Program-made: the position numbers and the translations under genes | Notes under the pieces: generated by a model | The model's input: the letters and a program-made list of their open reading frames with translations, nothing else | Database searches by the model: none | What the model was told of the DNA's origin: nothing | Part shown: piece by piece, positions 36,201 to 44,064 of the stretch | Layout of the letters: every line of letters begins with the position of its first letter | How positions within the stretch are numbered: the first letter of the stretch is position 1 | Assembly (NCBI RefSeq): GCF_030657335.1 | Contig: NZ_CP131039.1 | Span: forward strand, 2,620,501 to 2,684,500 | Direction of reading: 5' to 3' | DNA: 64,000 bases | Source: Croceibacterium aestuarii | GTDB lineage: Bacteria > Pseudomonadota > Alphaproteobacteria > Sphingomonadales > Sphingomonadaceae

Positions 36201-38336
36201 CTCACGGGTGCGAAAGCAGAGGGCCTGTTCGGTGGCCTGCACGCGCAAGGTTTCGCCGCGAGTGTCACCAGCCGATATCGCCGCGATGAAATCCAAGGCA
36301 ATGGTCTGACGGGTCCATATCGCCTGGGCGATCGCAATATTCTCGCCAATTCCGAGACCGTGGCGATCGAAACACGCGATCGAATGCGCTCCGAAATCGT
36401 GGTGACTCGCCATGAACTGGTCCGCTTCGTGGATTACGATATCGATCCGCTCGCGGGCACGATCACGTTCAAAGAACCGGTGCTGAGCCGCGATTTCGAG
36501 CTGAACCCGCAATTCATCGTCATCGACTACGAAGTCGCTGATGGCGGCGGCTCCGCTGCGTGGAATGCCGGCGCGCGCGCCGACTATACGCTTGGGAGTG
36601 GGGGTCTACGGATTGGTGCGACCGCCATAACAGATAAGGGCGACGCGGCTCGCTCCGATCTGGCGGCAATCGATATTCGCGCGCCAATCGGAAATCACAG
36701 CGAGGTTCGCGCCGAACTCGGCGTGAGCCAAACAGAGGGCGTCGGCGCGAGCGCGTGGCTTGTCGAAGCGGAGCACCGCACGGGTTCGCTGGACGTCCTG
36801 GCTTATGCGCGCTCGCTGGATCAGGATTATGGTACGGGCCAGCAGACTGGCGCCGAACTCGGTCGCCGCAAATTCGGTATCGATGCACGCTACGAGCTCG
36901 ACCAACGGCTCGCTGTAATCGCCAGTGCATGGTACGATGACAGCCTCGCCGACGCTTCCAGCCGCCGCGCGGTGCAAGTGTCCGCGGCCTATCGCACTGG
37001 CGATACCGAGGCGCGAATTGGCATCTCGCACCTTGCTGACCGCTTGTCCGACGGAGATCACGCCAGTTCGACGGTGCTCGAAGGCGGCGTGTCGCAGCGG
37101 CTCTTCGACAACAGGCTCGAGCTGAGCGCGACGACCAATGTCGCGCTCGCCAAGACGGAGTCGATCGACTTGCCGGCGCGTCATCGTCTCAGGGCAAGTT
37201 ATGCCGTCACCGACTGGTTGCGTGCGATTGGGACATACGAAATCGCCGACGGCGCAGCGATACGAGCCAGAACGCTTAACGCCGGATTCGAACTCTCGCC
37301 GTGGCAAGGCTCCCGCGTGGTCACGACGTTCGGAAGGCAGGATATCGGCGAATTGGGAAAACGCAGCTTCGCCGCCTTCGGACTGGCGCAAGGTTTCGTC
37401 GTTTCCCCGACGCTTTCGATCGACGCGACCCTGGACGGCAACCGGACACTCAGCCGCCCCGACAGGCTTGATGTCGTTAATCCGCAGCACCCCGTCGCGA
37501 GCGGTGGGCAGATTGCACAAGATGGCTCGCTGTTCGAGGATTTCACTGCAATTACTCTCGGCGGCGCCTGGCGCAAGGATGCATGGGCTGCAACGATGCG
37601 CGGAGAATATCGCGACGGAGAATTTGCGAACCGTCATGGATTGACTGCCGGCGCGATCCGCCAGCTGGCCGAGGGAGTGGTGATCGGCGGGGGCGCGACC
37701 TGGACGCGCGCAACTGGCGAGGACCTTTCGTCGAGCGAGATCCTCGATGGATCGCTGGCGATCGCTTATCGGCCCGCCGAATCCGATTTCGCGTTCTTGG
37801 GCAAGCTCGAGTTCCGCAGCGACCGGGTTGCCGGCGCACATGCCGGGGAAACCGGTCCGGCCGGACGGACAGCTCTGACTGTGGATGGGAACGCCAAATC
37901 TCAGCGGATCGTCGCCAGCCTCTCGACGAACTGGTCGCCGCGCGGCATGTCAGACGGGAAACTGGTGCGGCGCACAGAAATCGGTGTGTTCGTTGGGGGA
38001 CGCTACAACCTTGATCGGCTTGACGATTTCGACTTGTCCGGGTCGACGCTGCTCGGCGGTCTCGACGCGCGCATCGGCATCGGCGAGCGCTTTGAAGTCG
38101 GAGGCTCTGCCACCGTGCGCGCGAACGTAAGTGACGGCACCACCAGCTTCGCGATCGGACCGCAGATAGGCTTCTCTCCGGCCGACAACACGCTCGTCAG
38201 CGTCGGCTATAATCTTGCCGGCTTCCGGGACCACGACTTCTCCGACGCGCGCAGCACGAACAAGGGCTTCTTCGCCTCTGTCAAACTCAAGCTTGATGCG
38301 GACTCCTTCTCTTTCCTCGGGCTGGGGCGGCGATGA
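33264..38336 (+). CDS. Giant multi-domain protein with probable outer-membrane beta barrel
   Basis: A 1690-residue protein with signal peptide (1-27, ending VRAQS); an N-terminal module like proteins 1 and 3 (ISNTAHASWLQNG, then LSNTVDVTV); carboxypeptidase-regulatory-like segments (GTPVSGARVTLMDDKTG near 223-239 and GVPGVRVMLEDG near 515); a DUF11 domain (about 352-470); further Ig-like domains to about 850; then some 835 residues of alternating amphipathic strands with aromatic residues (YAKGRVLGRFLLTLAYDSAK, ending FFASVKLKLDADSFSFL), as expected for a large barrel. No TonB plug or autotransporter motif is seen. The stop overlaps the next start. The barrel is inferred from pattern, not homology. 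Confidence 0.7.
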   Translation: MRTLTVIFELAAALLGALLLFAGPVRAQSQTISNTAHASWLQNGVERSTLSNTVDVTVSPLAIDLAIYHPTPGSGGLPVRASLCGDTPLLLFPGSSAANVDVASSQTSNLRIGEILILRFTVPAANLDSAAIDKTAVTLTGAGGDIEVITVFETGPDTGEFTGAIKTYPVPPGRVSGDCKLSVEKDEQIVVALGGGEGFPLTAAGHVTVLADPYGIVFDSADGTPVSGARVTLMDDKTGAPAAVLADDGITAWPSSVITGQPIVDANGASYPMGAGEYRFPLAAPGRYHLQVEPPSPYSAPSTVPADSFSAFTTSDGTPLEVNDASYGASFALGSAGAVRVDVPVDWPNTPVAISKSASRTRAQPGNAVFYTLTLSNPDPMRAKHYVAVLDTASQWLRLRPNSVRIDGRAAGAAAAASRDGRQLSITLDSLAPGQTVKITYAMVVRADAPPGQAWNRATATDTRGGQSRAEYAVKIERDVLTARMTIVGRITAGSCGLSEDRTGVPGVRVMLEDGSFAISDSDGRYHFEGVVPGTHVVQAQRQTLPTGGKFVDCERSTRSAGRANSRFVVGQGGSLAVADFHADIPAQSSVRPDTDDDPAPPVPGTARREGAPQDDVASYREAGGGDTDWMALGDGPTGFLFPGPEHNPRVPAVRVVIRHEADQKVELSVSGKPADPLALDGTTVSADRSFAISTWRAIPLAEEKTVLRAVVRNADGSLAADLTRDVQFVSAPWKAEIVRERSRLVADGKSRPVVAVRFTDRKGRPVRAGVTGTFAIGEPYESAAMLDQLQLGQLTGSGSATTNWVIEGDDGVALVALAPTMVSGPLRLAFTFADGELQREQKLDAWVVPGDLDWTIVGLAEGSVGARNVADNMERTGAFDSDLGDDARLALYAKGRVLGRFLLTLAYDSAKQKDDQRLLGTIDPNAYYTVFADRSDRRFDAASREKLYVRIETASFYALYGDFVTGFDQTILGRYQRTLTGAKAEGLFGGLHAQGFAASVTSRYRRDEIQGNGLTGPYRLGDRNILANSETVAIETRDRMRSEIVVTRHELVRFVDYDIDPLAGTITFKEPVLSRDFELNPQFIVIDYEVADGGGSAAWNAGARADYTLGSGGLRIGATAITDKGDAARSDLAAIDIRAPIGNHSEVRAELGVSQTEGVGASAWLVEAEHRTGSLDVLAYARSLDQDYGTGQQTGAELGRRKFGIDARYELDQRLAVIASAWYDDSLADASSRRAVQVSAAYRTGDTEARIGISHLADRLSDGDHASSTVLEGGVSQRLFDNRLELSATTNVALAKTESIDLPARHRLRASYAVTDWLRAIGTYEIADGAAIRARTLNAGFELSPWQGSRVVTTFGRQDIGELGKRSFAAFGLAQGFVVSPTLSIDATLDGNRTLSRPDRLDVVNPQHPVASGGQIAQDGSLFEDFTAITLGGAWRKDAWAATMRGEYRDGEFANRHGLTAGAIRQLAEGVVIGGGATWTRATGEDLSSSEILDGSLAIAYRPAESDFAFLGKLEFRSDRVAGAHAGETGPAGRTALTVDGNAKSQRIVASLSTNWSPRGMSDGKLVRRTEIGVFVGGRYNLDRLDDFDLSGSTLLGGLDARIGIGERFEVGGSATVRANVSDGTTSFAIGPQIGFSPADNTLVSVGYNLAGFRDHDFSDARSTNKGFFASVKLKLDADSFSFLGLGRR

Positions 38337-40282
38337 TGGGTGGGCAGAGCCTGGCCGCTTTCCAGCGGCTCCTCCTATTCCTTGCCGGTTTGTGCCTGCT
38401 TGCGACTCCCGCGGGGGCGCAGTCCGTCACGACCTACACCCAGGCCACTGCCGGCACGATCAACAGGAACACGGACTGCGCGAGGCCGCTGGTCCGGACA
38501 TTTTCCGTCGGCTCCAGTTTCACGGTCGGCGATGTCGACATCGGGGTCCTGATCACGCACACCTGGCGCGGCGACCTCCAGCTCACGCTCCAGTCGCCCG
38601 ACGGCACAAGCGTGCAACTCACCAACGGCGACACCGCGTCGACGAGCGGCAACAACCTGAACGTGCTGTTCGACGATAGCGCGGCGCAGTTGGTCAACAC
38701 CGACAGTCCGACGGGCAACCATTCATCGAGCGCGCCGCCTTTTCAGAATACCTTCCGTCCGCGCAATCCACTTTCGGCCTTTGCCGGCAAGGCCTCGGCG
38801 GGAACCTGGCGGCTGGAGATATGCGATCTCTACCCGGCTGCGGACGACGGAACATTTCAATATGCGGAGCTGCGCCTGACCTCGGCGCCGTCGAGCTACG
38901 CCGACTTGTCGCTGACGAAGAGCGTGCTCGGCTCGGCACCGAGCAGCGGAGGGTCGGTGACATGGCGTCTGAGCGTTTCGAACTCCTCGACGTCGCCGTC
39001 GGCCGCCTCCGGCGTCACAGTTAAGGACTACCTTCCCGCCGGGTTCACCTTCGTCTCGGCGTCGGGCAGTGGCTCGTTCAACGCTTCGACCGGTGTGTGG
39101 ACAGTCGGCGCTGTTTCGGCAGGACAAACGCGGACGATCGACGTGACCGGCACGATCAACGCCACCGCCGGGGCGATGATCGTCAACGAAGCCGAGATTG
39201 CGAGCAGCAGCGTCGTCGACATCGATTCCGCCGTTAACAACGGCGTCACGGGCGAGGACGATTATGCCACCGTCTCGTTCACTGTCGCCGGCACCCGGTC
39301 TGCCGGCACGGCGCCGGCCTTGAGCTGTCCGAATGGCAGCACCCTGTTTGATTGGGATCCGCTGAGCTGGTCGGCGGGAAGCACAGCCAACACCTATTCG
39401 CTCGGCGGCTATGGCTCGATCGGCTTCACCCTCAGCAATCCGGGCGCGTGGCTGAGCGACAACTCGCTCGGGGGCACGTCGCCCAATTTGCAGACGGCGA
39501 TGCACGGTGGCTACGTCGGGCAGAAATCGCTCATACAGCTCGTGAATCTTCCGAGCCAATCGGCGCGTGTGACGACCACAATCACTCTCCCGGCTGCGAT
39601 GCAGGGAGCACAATTCCGGCTGTTCGACGTCGACTATGCGGCCAACCAGTTTGCCGATACCGTCACGGTGGAAGGTCGTTATCAAGGCGCGACGGTCATC
39701 CCCACGCTGACCAACTCCATCGCCAACTATGTGATAGCCAACAGCGCCTATGGCGATGGAGGGGCCAACACCGGCACGTCGGACGGCAACGTGGTCGTGA
39801 CGTTCGGTCAGCCGATCGACACGATAATAATCCACTACGGCAACCATACAGCCGCGCCAATCGATCCCGGCCAGCAGGCGATCGCCATCGGCGACATCAC
39901 CTTCTGCGACCCCACCACGGTGCTTTCCGTCACCAAAGTCAGCGCGGTGCTTTCCGATCCGGTAAACGGGACGACCAACCCCAAAGCGTTGCCGGGCGCC
40001 GTGGTGGAATACTGCCTGACGATCAGCAATCCCGGCGCTGTCGCGGCGACCAATGTCGTGGCTACCGACACGGTCCCCGCCACAATGACCTATACAGCGG
40101 GATCGATGACCAGCGGCGCCTCGTGCGCGGCGAGTTCGACTGCAGAGGACGACAACGCGTCCGGGTCGGACGAATCCGATCCCTACGGCGCGTCGTTCGC
40201 GGGCAGCGTGATTTCGGCGGCGGCCAATACCCTTTCGCCAAATCAATCGTTTGCGCTGAAATTCCGGGTTTCGGTCAACTAG
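38333..40282 (+). CDS. Secreted P-domain and DUF11 protein 5
   Basis: A 649-residue secreted protein: signal peptide (to PAGAQS near residue 30), a proprotein-convertase P-domain (about 40-190, with ITHTWRGDLQLTLQSPDGT), a DUF11 domain (about 195-315), a middle beta-rich domain of unknown type, and a C-terminal DUF11 domain matching proteins 1 and 3 (PGAVVEYCLTISN, ending LKFRVSVN). Its Cys pair (VVEYC and GASCAAS) is kept. P-domains usually accompany proteases, but no catalytic domain is present. The ATG overlaps the barrel gene stop. Confidence 0.8.
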   Translation: MMGGQSLAAFQRLLLFLAGLCLLATPAGAQSVTTYTQATAGTINRNTDCARPLVRTFSVGSSFTVGDVDIGVLITHTWRGDLQLTLQSPDGTSVQLTNGDTASTSGNNLNVLFDDSAAQLVNTDSPTGNHSSSAPPFQNTFRPRNPLSAFAGKASAGTWRLEICDLYPAADDGTFQYAELRLTSAPSSYADLSLTKSVLGSAPSSGGSVTWRLSVSNSSTSPSAASGVTVKDYLPAGFTFVSASGSGSFNASTGVWTVGAVSAGQTRTIDVTGTINATAGAMIVNEAEIASSSVVDIDSAVNNGVTGEDDYATVSFTVAGTRSAGTAPALSCPNGSTLFDWDPLSWSAGSTANTYSLGGYGSIGFTLSNPGAWLSDNSLGGTSPNLQTAMHGGYVGQKSLIQLVNLPSQSARVTTTITLPAAMQGAQFRLFDVDYAANQFADTVTVEGRYQGATVIPTLTNSIANYVIANSAYGDGGANTGTSDGNVVVTFGQPIDTIIIHYGNHTAAPIDPGQQAIAIGDITFCDPTTVLSVTKVSAVLSDPVNGTTNPKALPGAVVEYCLTISNPGAVAATNVVATDTVPATMTYTAGSMTSGASCAASSTAEDDNASGSDESDPYGASFAGSVISAAANTLSPNQSFALKFRVSVN

Positions 40283-40297
40283 CAGTCGCGCAAAGCA

Positions 40298-40316
40298 GCG
40301 GCCGGATTCCGGCCGC
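40298..40316. terminator. Hairpin between convergent DUF11 and DUF4402 genes
   Basis: GCGGCCGG (40298-40305) pairs perfectly with CCGGCCGC (40309-40316) around ATT, in the 41-base gap between two convergent stops. There is no T-tract, so if it ends transcription it may act from both sides or with Rho. Confidence 0.5.
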
Positions 40317-40323
40317 CCCGGAT

Positions 40324-40899
40324 CTAGTCGTAGTTCAAGCGAATATCGAAAGTCCCGGTGTATACGCCCGGAGTCTGGTTCGCTGCGACGTGCAAAGTCC
40401 CGCCAGCGTGGATCGTGTAAGAGCCATCCAGGTTCAATATCCAGAAACGGTGGCTTCCGCCGGCGACGCCGAAGTCCAGCATACCCGGCCCGCTACCGAA
40501 TGTGAAATTGTCCAGCCGCATCGTGGCGCCGCCGGGTCCCGAAAGATTTATTTGATTTCCAGTAGGCCCGGTAACCCGGAGCCCGAAAAGAAATGTCACC
40601 TTGCCTTCGAACGTTGCCGCGCGACAGGTCCCGGTGTGGATCACGCCGCCGGTCGTGTTGCATTGCGCGTTTGCGCCGGGCGACATCACGACGGTGCCGG
40701 AATTTCCCCGCGGCGCTATGTTCCCGAAGTCCATGTCATGGACGTCGGTCATTATCACGGGAGTATTGATGGCGGCCGCCATTCGGGCCGTCGCCCTCTC
40801 CTGGCACGAAGCAACTCGCGGCTGAAGCGATGCAGCCGCCACGAGAACCAACGTCAGCGCGTGCCACGCGGAAGCTTTTGGTCGCGCTTCGTTCGTCAT
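40324..40899 (-). CDS. DUF4402 domain-containing secreted protein
   Basis: A 191-residue protein with an N-terminal signal-like hydrophobic stretch (ALTLVLVAAASLQ) and a DUF4402 beta-sandwich: MDFGNIAPRGNSGTVVMSPG near the start, and TPGVYTGTFDIRLNYD at the end. DUF4402 proteins resemble fimbrial or spore-coat-U-like subunits, where the final strand pattern is conserved. Two cysteines (AQCNTTGG and TGTCRAA) could pair. It is convergent with the DUF11 cluster and has a perfect 20-bp palindrome 54 bases upstream. Confidence 0.8.
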   Translation of the reverse strand: MTNEARPKASAWHALTLVLVAAASLQPRVASCQERATARMAAAINTPVIMTDVHDMDFGNIAPRGNSGTVVMSPGANAQCNTTGGVIHTGTCRAATFEGKVTFLFGLRVTGPTGNQINLSGPGGATMRLDNFTFGSGPGMLDFGVAGGSHRFWILNLDGSYTIHAGGTLHVAANQTPGVYTGTFDIRLNYD

Positions 40900-40952
40900 G
40901 CGGTCTTTCTGGCTTCACCCAAGCTCGTTGCTGTAGACACAATCAAATGATT

Positions 40953-40972
40953 TGAGGTCTATATAGACCTCA
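40953..40972. promoter_or_regulatory. Perfect 20-bp palindrome upstream of the DUF4402 gene
   Basis: TGAGGTCTATATAGACCTCA reads the same on both strands. It lies 54-73 bases upstream of the DUF4402 start and contains a TATATA core that could overlap a -10 element. A dimeric repressor or activator site is the likely reading. Confidence 0.6.
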
Positions 40973-41126
40973 GAGGTAAAGCCTTTGTTTCCTGCCTTGC
41001 CAGTGGGAAATATCGAGGGTGTCGAAAGAGAAGACCAAGGAGAGCGCCGACCTCAGGCGCCATGATCTTCCGAAGCGCGTGCTCCGCCATCTGCGGTGCG
41101 TCGCCTGCAATTGGCAACGCAAAATG

Positions 41127-41366
41127 TCAGGCGTGGTGGTTTGCCAACAGGAACGGCAGGACGACCCAAAAGCCTTCGCGGGTGCATTTCATCCTGCCAA
41201 GCGAATGGCCGTCCTCCAGCAGCTCGATCTCCCTTCCCGGCAGTTCTCGCTGCGCCATGTTCATTGCCGTAAAGGGTTCCAGAGCGTGCAGCTCAATCAC
41301 TCGAGCTTCGCCCGCCGCATCGGGTTCGGCGACAAGAGTGTAGGTATGATCCAATTCGTTAACCAT
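41127..41366 (-). CDS. Hypothetical 79-residue protein
   Basis: Starts MVNELDHTYTLVAEPD at 41366, with GGAGGAGAG 6 bases before the ATG, one of the strongest ribosome-binding sites in the window. The chain is acidic with a regular hydrophobic pattern (ARVIELHALEPFTAMNMAQR, REIELLEDGHSLGRM) and a hydrophobic end (FWVVLPFLLANHHA). A rightward frame overlapping it (41019-41516) lacks such support. I recognise no family. It lies alone between the DUF4402 gene and the treY end. Confidence 0.6.
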   Translation of the reverse strand: MVNELDHTYTLVAEPDAAGEARVIELHALEPFTAMNMAQRELPGREIELLEDGHSLGRMKCTREGFWVVLPFLLANHHA

Positions 41367-41646
41367 GCGACTCTCCTCCGAAGAATTGACCTTACGGACC
41401 TGGGGAAGTGGATGCGCCAACATACGTCAACTTGGGCAGATTTGGTGAAAGGAATAAGCGAGGAGGCTTGTGGTAAAGGAGACAATCCGAAAGGCGCCGA
41501 CCATCAAGAGGCGTGACATGGCAGGTTAAATTTCACCCGACCGGGACACTTTGCATTTCCGGCTCGTCGGCAGTCGTCCGATCGAGACGGTCACAGCTAC
41601 GATTTCACTGGTGGAACCGCGCGCCCACTATTTTTTCTCGACTTGG

Positions 41647-44064
41647 TCAATAAACGCGACTCAGCGATATCGGACCGTGCGCCAGGATCGCGCCCGCCTC
41701 CTGAGCCCGATCCGCGCCGTCCGCGAAAATTATCCGGGTGTCGCCCCACCATTCTGGAGGCATCCTCGGTTCGGAGCAGCCGAAAAGTTCCGCACCGCTG
41801 CGCAGAGCCACAGCGACCCTGAGCAGCTTGCCGCCGTTGTGGCGGCTGAACGCGAAGACGTGCCCCTGGCGTCCCCCTTCGACACGGGCGACCGCAAAGG
41901 CGCCGCCGCTGAAAAGTTCAGGGCTTTCGCTGCGCATCTTCAACGCCGCGTGGATGAGCCGCATCTTGGGCGACTCCGAACAATCCGTCGCCAGCAGGCG
42001 CCGCCGCAGATCGTAGTCTACGGGTCTGCGGTTGTCCGGATCGACCAGGCTGAGATCGGTCAATTCGCACCCCTGGTACAGATCGGGGACCCCGGGGACC
42101 GTGTATTTCAGGGCGGTCTGGGCGAGCGTGTTGGAGAGGGCGGCGGCTCGGTTCTGGCGCACGAAATCCGCCACGTCGCTCACGAACGAAGCGGAGCGCG
42201 CCGGATCGAGCAGCCGCTCGACGAAATCGCGGCAGGCAGCCTCATAGGCCTCGTCGGGCTCGGCCCAGGACGAGCGCAGCTTTGCCTCGCGCAGCGCCTT
42301 TTCCTGCCAGCGGGCAACGCGCCGGGCAAAGGCGCGCAGCCCCTCGTCGTCGCCGGGCTCCAGCGTTTCGGGCCAGGCTCCGAAGAGCGTCTGGTAGAGC
42401 ATGTAGCGGTCGGCCGGATCGACGTCGCTGCCTTCGCCGATCGAGCGTTCCCACTGTTCGACGCGCTGCCGCCAGCGCCCGGGAACGTCGCTCAGCACGG
42501 CAAGCCGCGCGCGCACGTCCTCTCCGCGCTTGTGATCGTGGGTTGCCGTCGCCAGCATCGCGCTGGGAAAACGCTCTGTGCGTTCTGCACAGTCTCGGGC
42601 AAAGTCCTCGATTCCGATCGCCAGGCGCGCCGGATCGAAACCGACATCGTTGCGCGAGAGCAGCCGTCCGTACCGGTAGAACGCGGTATCCTCGACCGCC
42701 TTGGCCGCGATAGGCGCGGAGAGCTGCTGGAACCGTCTGACGGCATCCGCCGCGAGGTTCGCGTCTCCCGGCCCAGTGCCGGCGAGCCAGGCGAGGATCT
42801 GGTCGATCACGGCCATCTCGCCCGGCGGGGCAAGCGGCTCGGCGCGTTCGCGCGCCATATCGCGGAGCACCCGGTCGCTCTCGGGCGCGAAATCCCCGGT
42901 TCCGTAAGTTCGGTAGGCCGGAAAAGACCACAGCAGCACGCGCAGCGCGCGGCGCAGCATCCCCTCGGTCAGCGGCCGCGTGGCCTCGTCGGATGCCGCG
43001 AGATCGCAGAAGGCCCGGACGCAGGCGGAGAGCTGCGCCTCGAATTCCCACGAGAGCATGTCCTGCCGCGCCTGCAGCTCCTCGGCGCCAAAGTCGACCG
43101 TGCGCCCGCTCATCTGAACCCACAGCTCGCCTAGCGCCTCCTCGCCCGCCGGGTTGTGGAGCAGTCCGGAAACCTGCTCCATAAAATCGTATCCCGTGGT
43201 GCCGTCTATGTCCCACCCGCCAGGCAGGCGCTCGCCGGGAGCGAGAATTTTCTCGACAATGATATACGCCGCTGGCCCGAGCCGCTCGCGCAGGCGGCGA
43301 CAATACTGCGCCGGATCGGCGAGCCCATCGATGTGATCCACCCGCACCCCGTCGATCAGGCCTTCGTCGTGCAGGCGGAAAACCAGTTGGTGCGTGGCTT
43401 CGAACACGCGCGGATCGTGGACCCGCAGCGAGGCGAGCTCGCTGATTGTGAAGAACCGCCGCCAGTGCAGTTCGTCGTTGCCGCGCCGCCACCAGCACAG
43501 GCGGTAGTGCTGCCGCTCGAGCAGTTCGGCCAGGTCGCTGTCGAGCGGCGCGCTGCGGTCATCGGGCCGTAGCGGGAAGCGGTGCTCGCCATAGGCCCAC
43601 AGTTCGGTCCCGCCCTCCCCCGTTCGCAGCTCCAGCGCCCCATGCTCGAGCGCGTCGGCGAGCGGCTCGCCGAGGAAGGGCAGGAGCAGCTTGTCGCCCC
43701 AATCGATGTCAAAGAAGTCGGCAAACTTGCTCTCCCGCCCCCGCGCGAGAACGTCGTTCCACCAGGCGTTGTCGCCGCCCGCGATGCCCATGTGATTGGG
43801 GACGATGTCGATGATCAGCCCCATCTCGTACTCCCGCAGCCGAGCGACGAGCGAACGCAGCGCGCTCTCGCCGCCCAGTTCGGGGTCGACTTCGGTCGGG
43901 TCGACAACGTCGTAGCCGTGCTGCGAACCTCTGCGCGAGGTCGTGACCGGTGAGGCATAGATGTGGCTAATGCCCAACTCGGCGAAATACGGCACGAGCT
44001 CCTCGGCACGGGCGAAGGGGAAGTCGCGGTGGAACTGCAGCCGGTAGGTTGCGCGCGGCCTCAT
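41647..44064 (-). CDS. treY: Malto-oligosyltrehalose synthase
   Basis: An 805-residue GH13 enzyme that isomerises the reducing-end maltose unit of an alpha-1,4-glucan to a trehalose unit, for release by TreZ. The start RPRATYRLQFHRDFPF and DIVPNHMG are typical; the nucleophile Asp is in VRVDHIDGLADP and the acid Glu in YIIVEKILAPGE; RRFFTISELASLRV is a TreY block. It is the last gene of the leftward glucan/trehalose operon, overlapping the malQ end by 4 bases. No clear terminator follows. Confidence 0.94.
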   Translation of the reverse strand: MRPRATYRLQFHRDFPFARAEELVPYFAELGISHIYASPVTTSRRGSQHGYDVVDPTEVDPELGGESALRSLVARLREYEMGLIIDIVPNHMGIAGGDNAWWNDVLARGRESKFADFFDIDWGDKLLLPFLGEPLADALEHGALELRTGEGGTELWAYGEHRFPLRPDDRSAPLDSDLAELLERQHYRLCWWRRGNDELHWRRFFTISELASLRVHDPRVFEATHQLVFRLHDEGLIDGVRVDHIDGLADPAQYCRRLRERLGPAAYIIVEKILAPGERLPGGWDIDGTTGYDFMEQVSGLLHNPAGEEALGELWVQMSGRTVDFGAEELQARQDMLSWEFEAQLSACVRAFCDLAASDEATRPLTEGMLRRALRVLLWSFPAYRTYGTGDFAPESDRVLRDMARERAEPLAPPGEMAVIDQILAWLAGTGPGDANLAADAVRRFQQLSAPIAAKAVEDTAFYRYGRLLSRNDVGFDPARLAIGIEDFARDCAERTERFPSAMLATATHDHKRGEDVRARLAVLSDVPGRWRQRVEQWERSIGEGSDVDPADRYMLYQTLFGAWPETLEPGDDEGLRAFARRVARWQEKALREAKLRSSWAEPDEAYEAACRDFVERLLDPARSASFVSDVADFVRQNRAAALSNTLAQTALKYTVPGVPDLYQGCELTDLSLVDPDNRRPVDYDLRRRLLATDCSESPKMRLIHAALKMRSESPELFSGGAFAVARVEGGRQGHVFAFSRHNGGKLLRVAVALRSGAELFGCSEPRMPPEWWGDTRIIFADGADRAQEAGAILAHGPISLSRVY

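Noticed and set aside
36606-37841. A 411-codon leftward frame inside the barrel gene
   Set aside because: It has Arg- and Gly-rich composition without domains, and the rightward frame shows a continuous strand pattern across it. It is an antisense shadow of a GC-rich gene.
38333-40282. Calling protein 5 a proprotein convertase
   Set aside because: Only the P-domain is present; there is no subtilisin-like catalytic Asp-His-Ser domain anywhere in the chain.
41019-41516. A 165-codon rightward frame
   Set aside because: It has no ribosome-binding site and no family features, and it covers the 41127-41366 gene on the other strand, which has a strong GGAGGAGAG site and better protein-like composition.
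41611-41637. GTGG...CCAC followed by TATTTTTT as a rightward terminator
   Set aside because: The stem is only 4 bp and there is no rightward gene to end there. It does not serve treY, which is read leftward.
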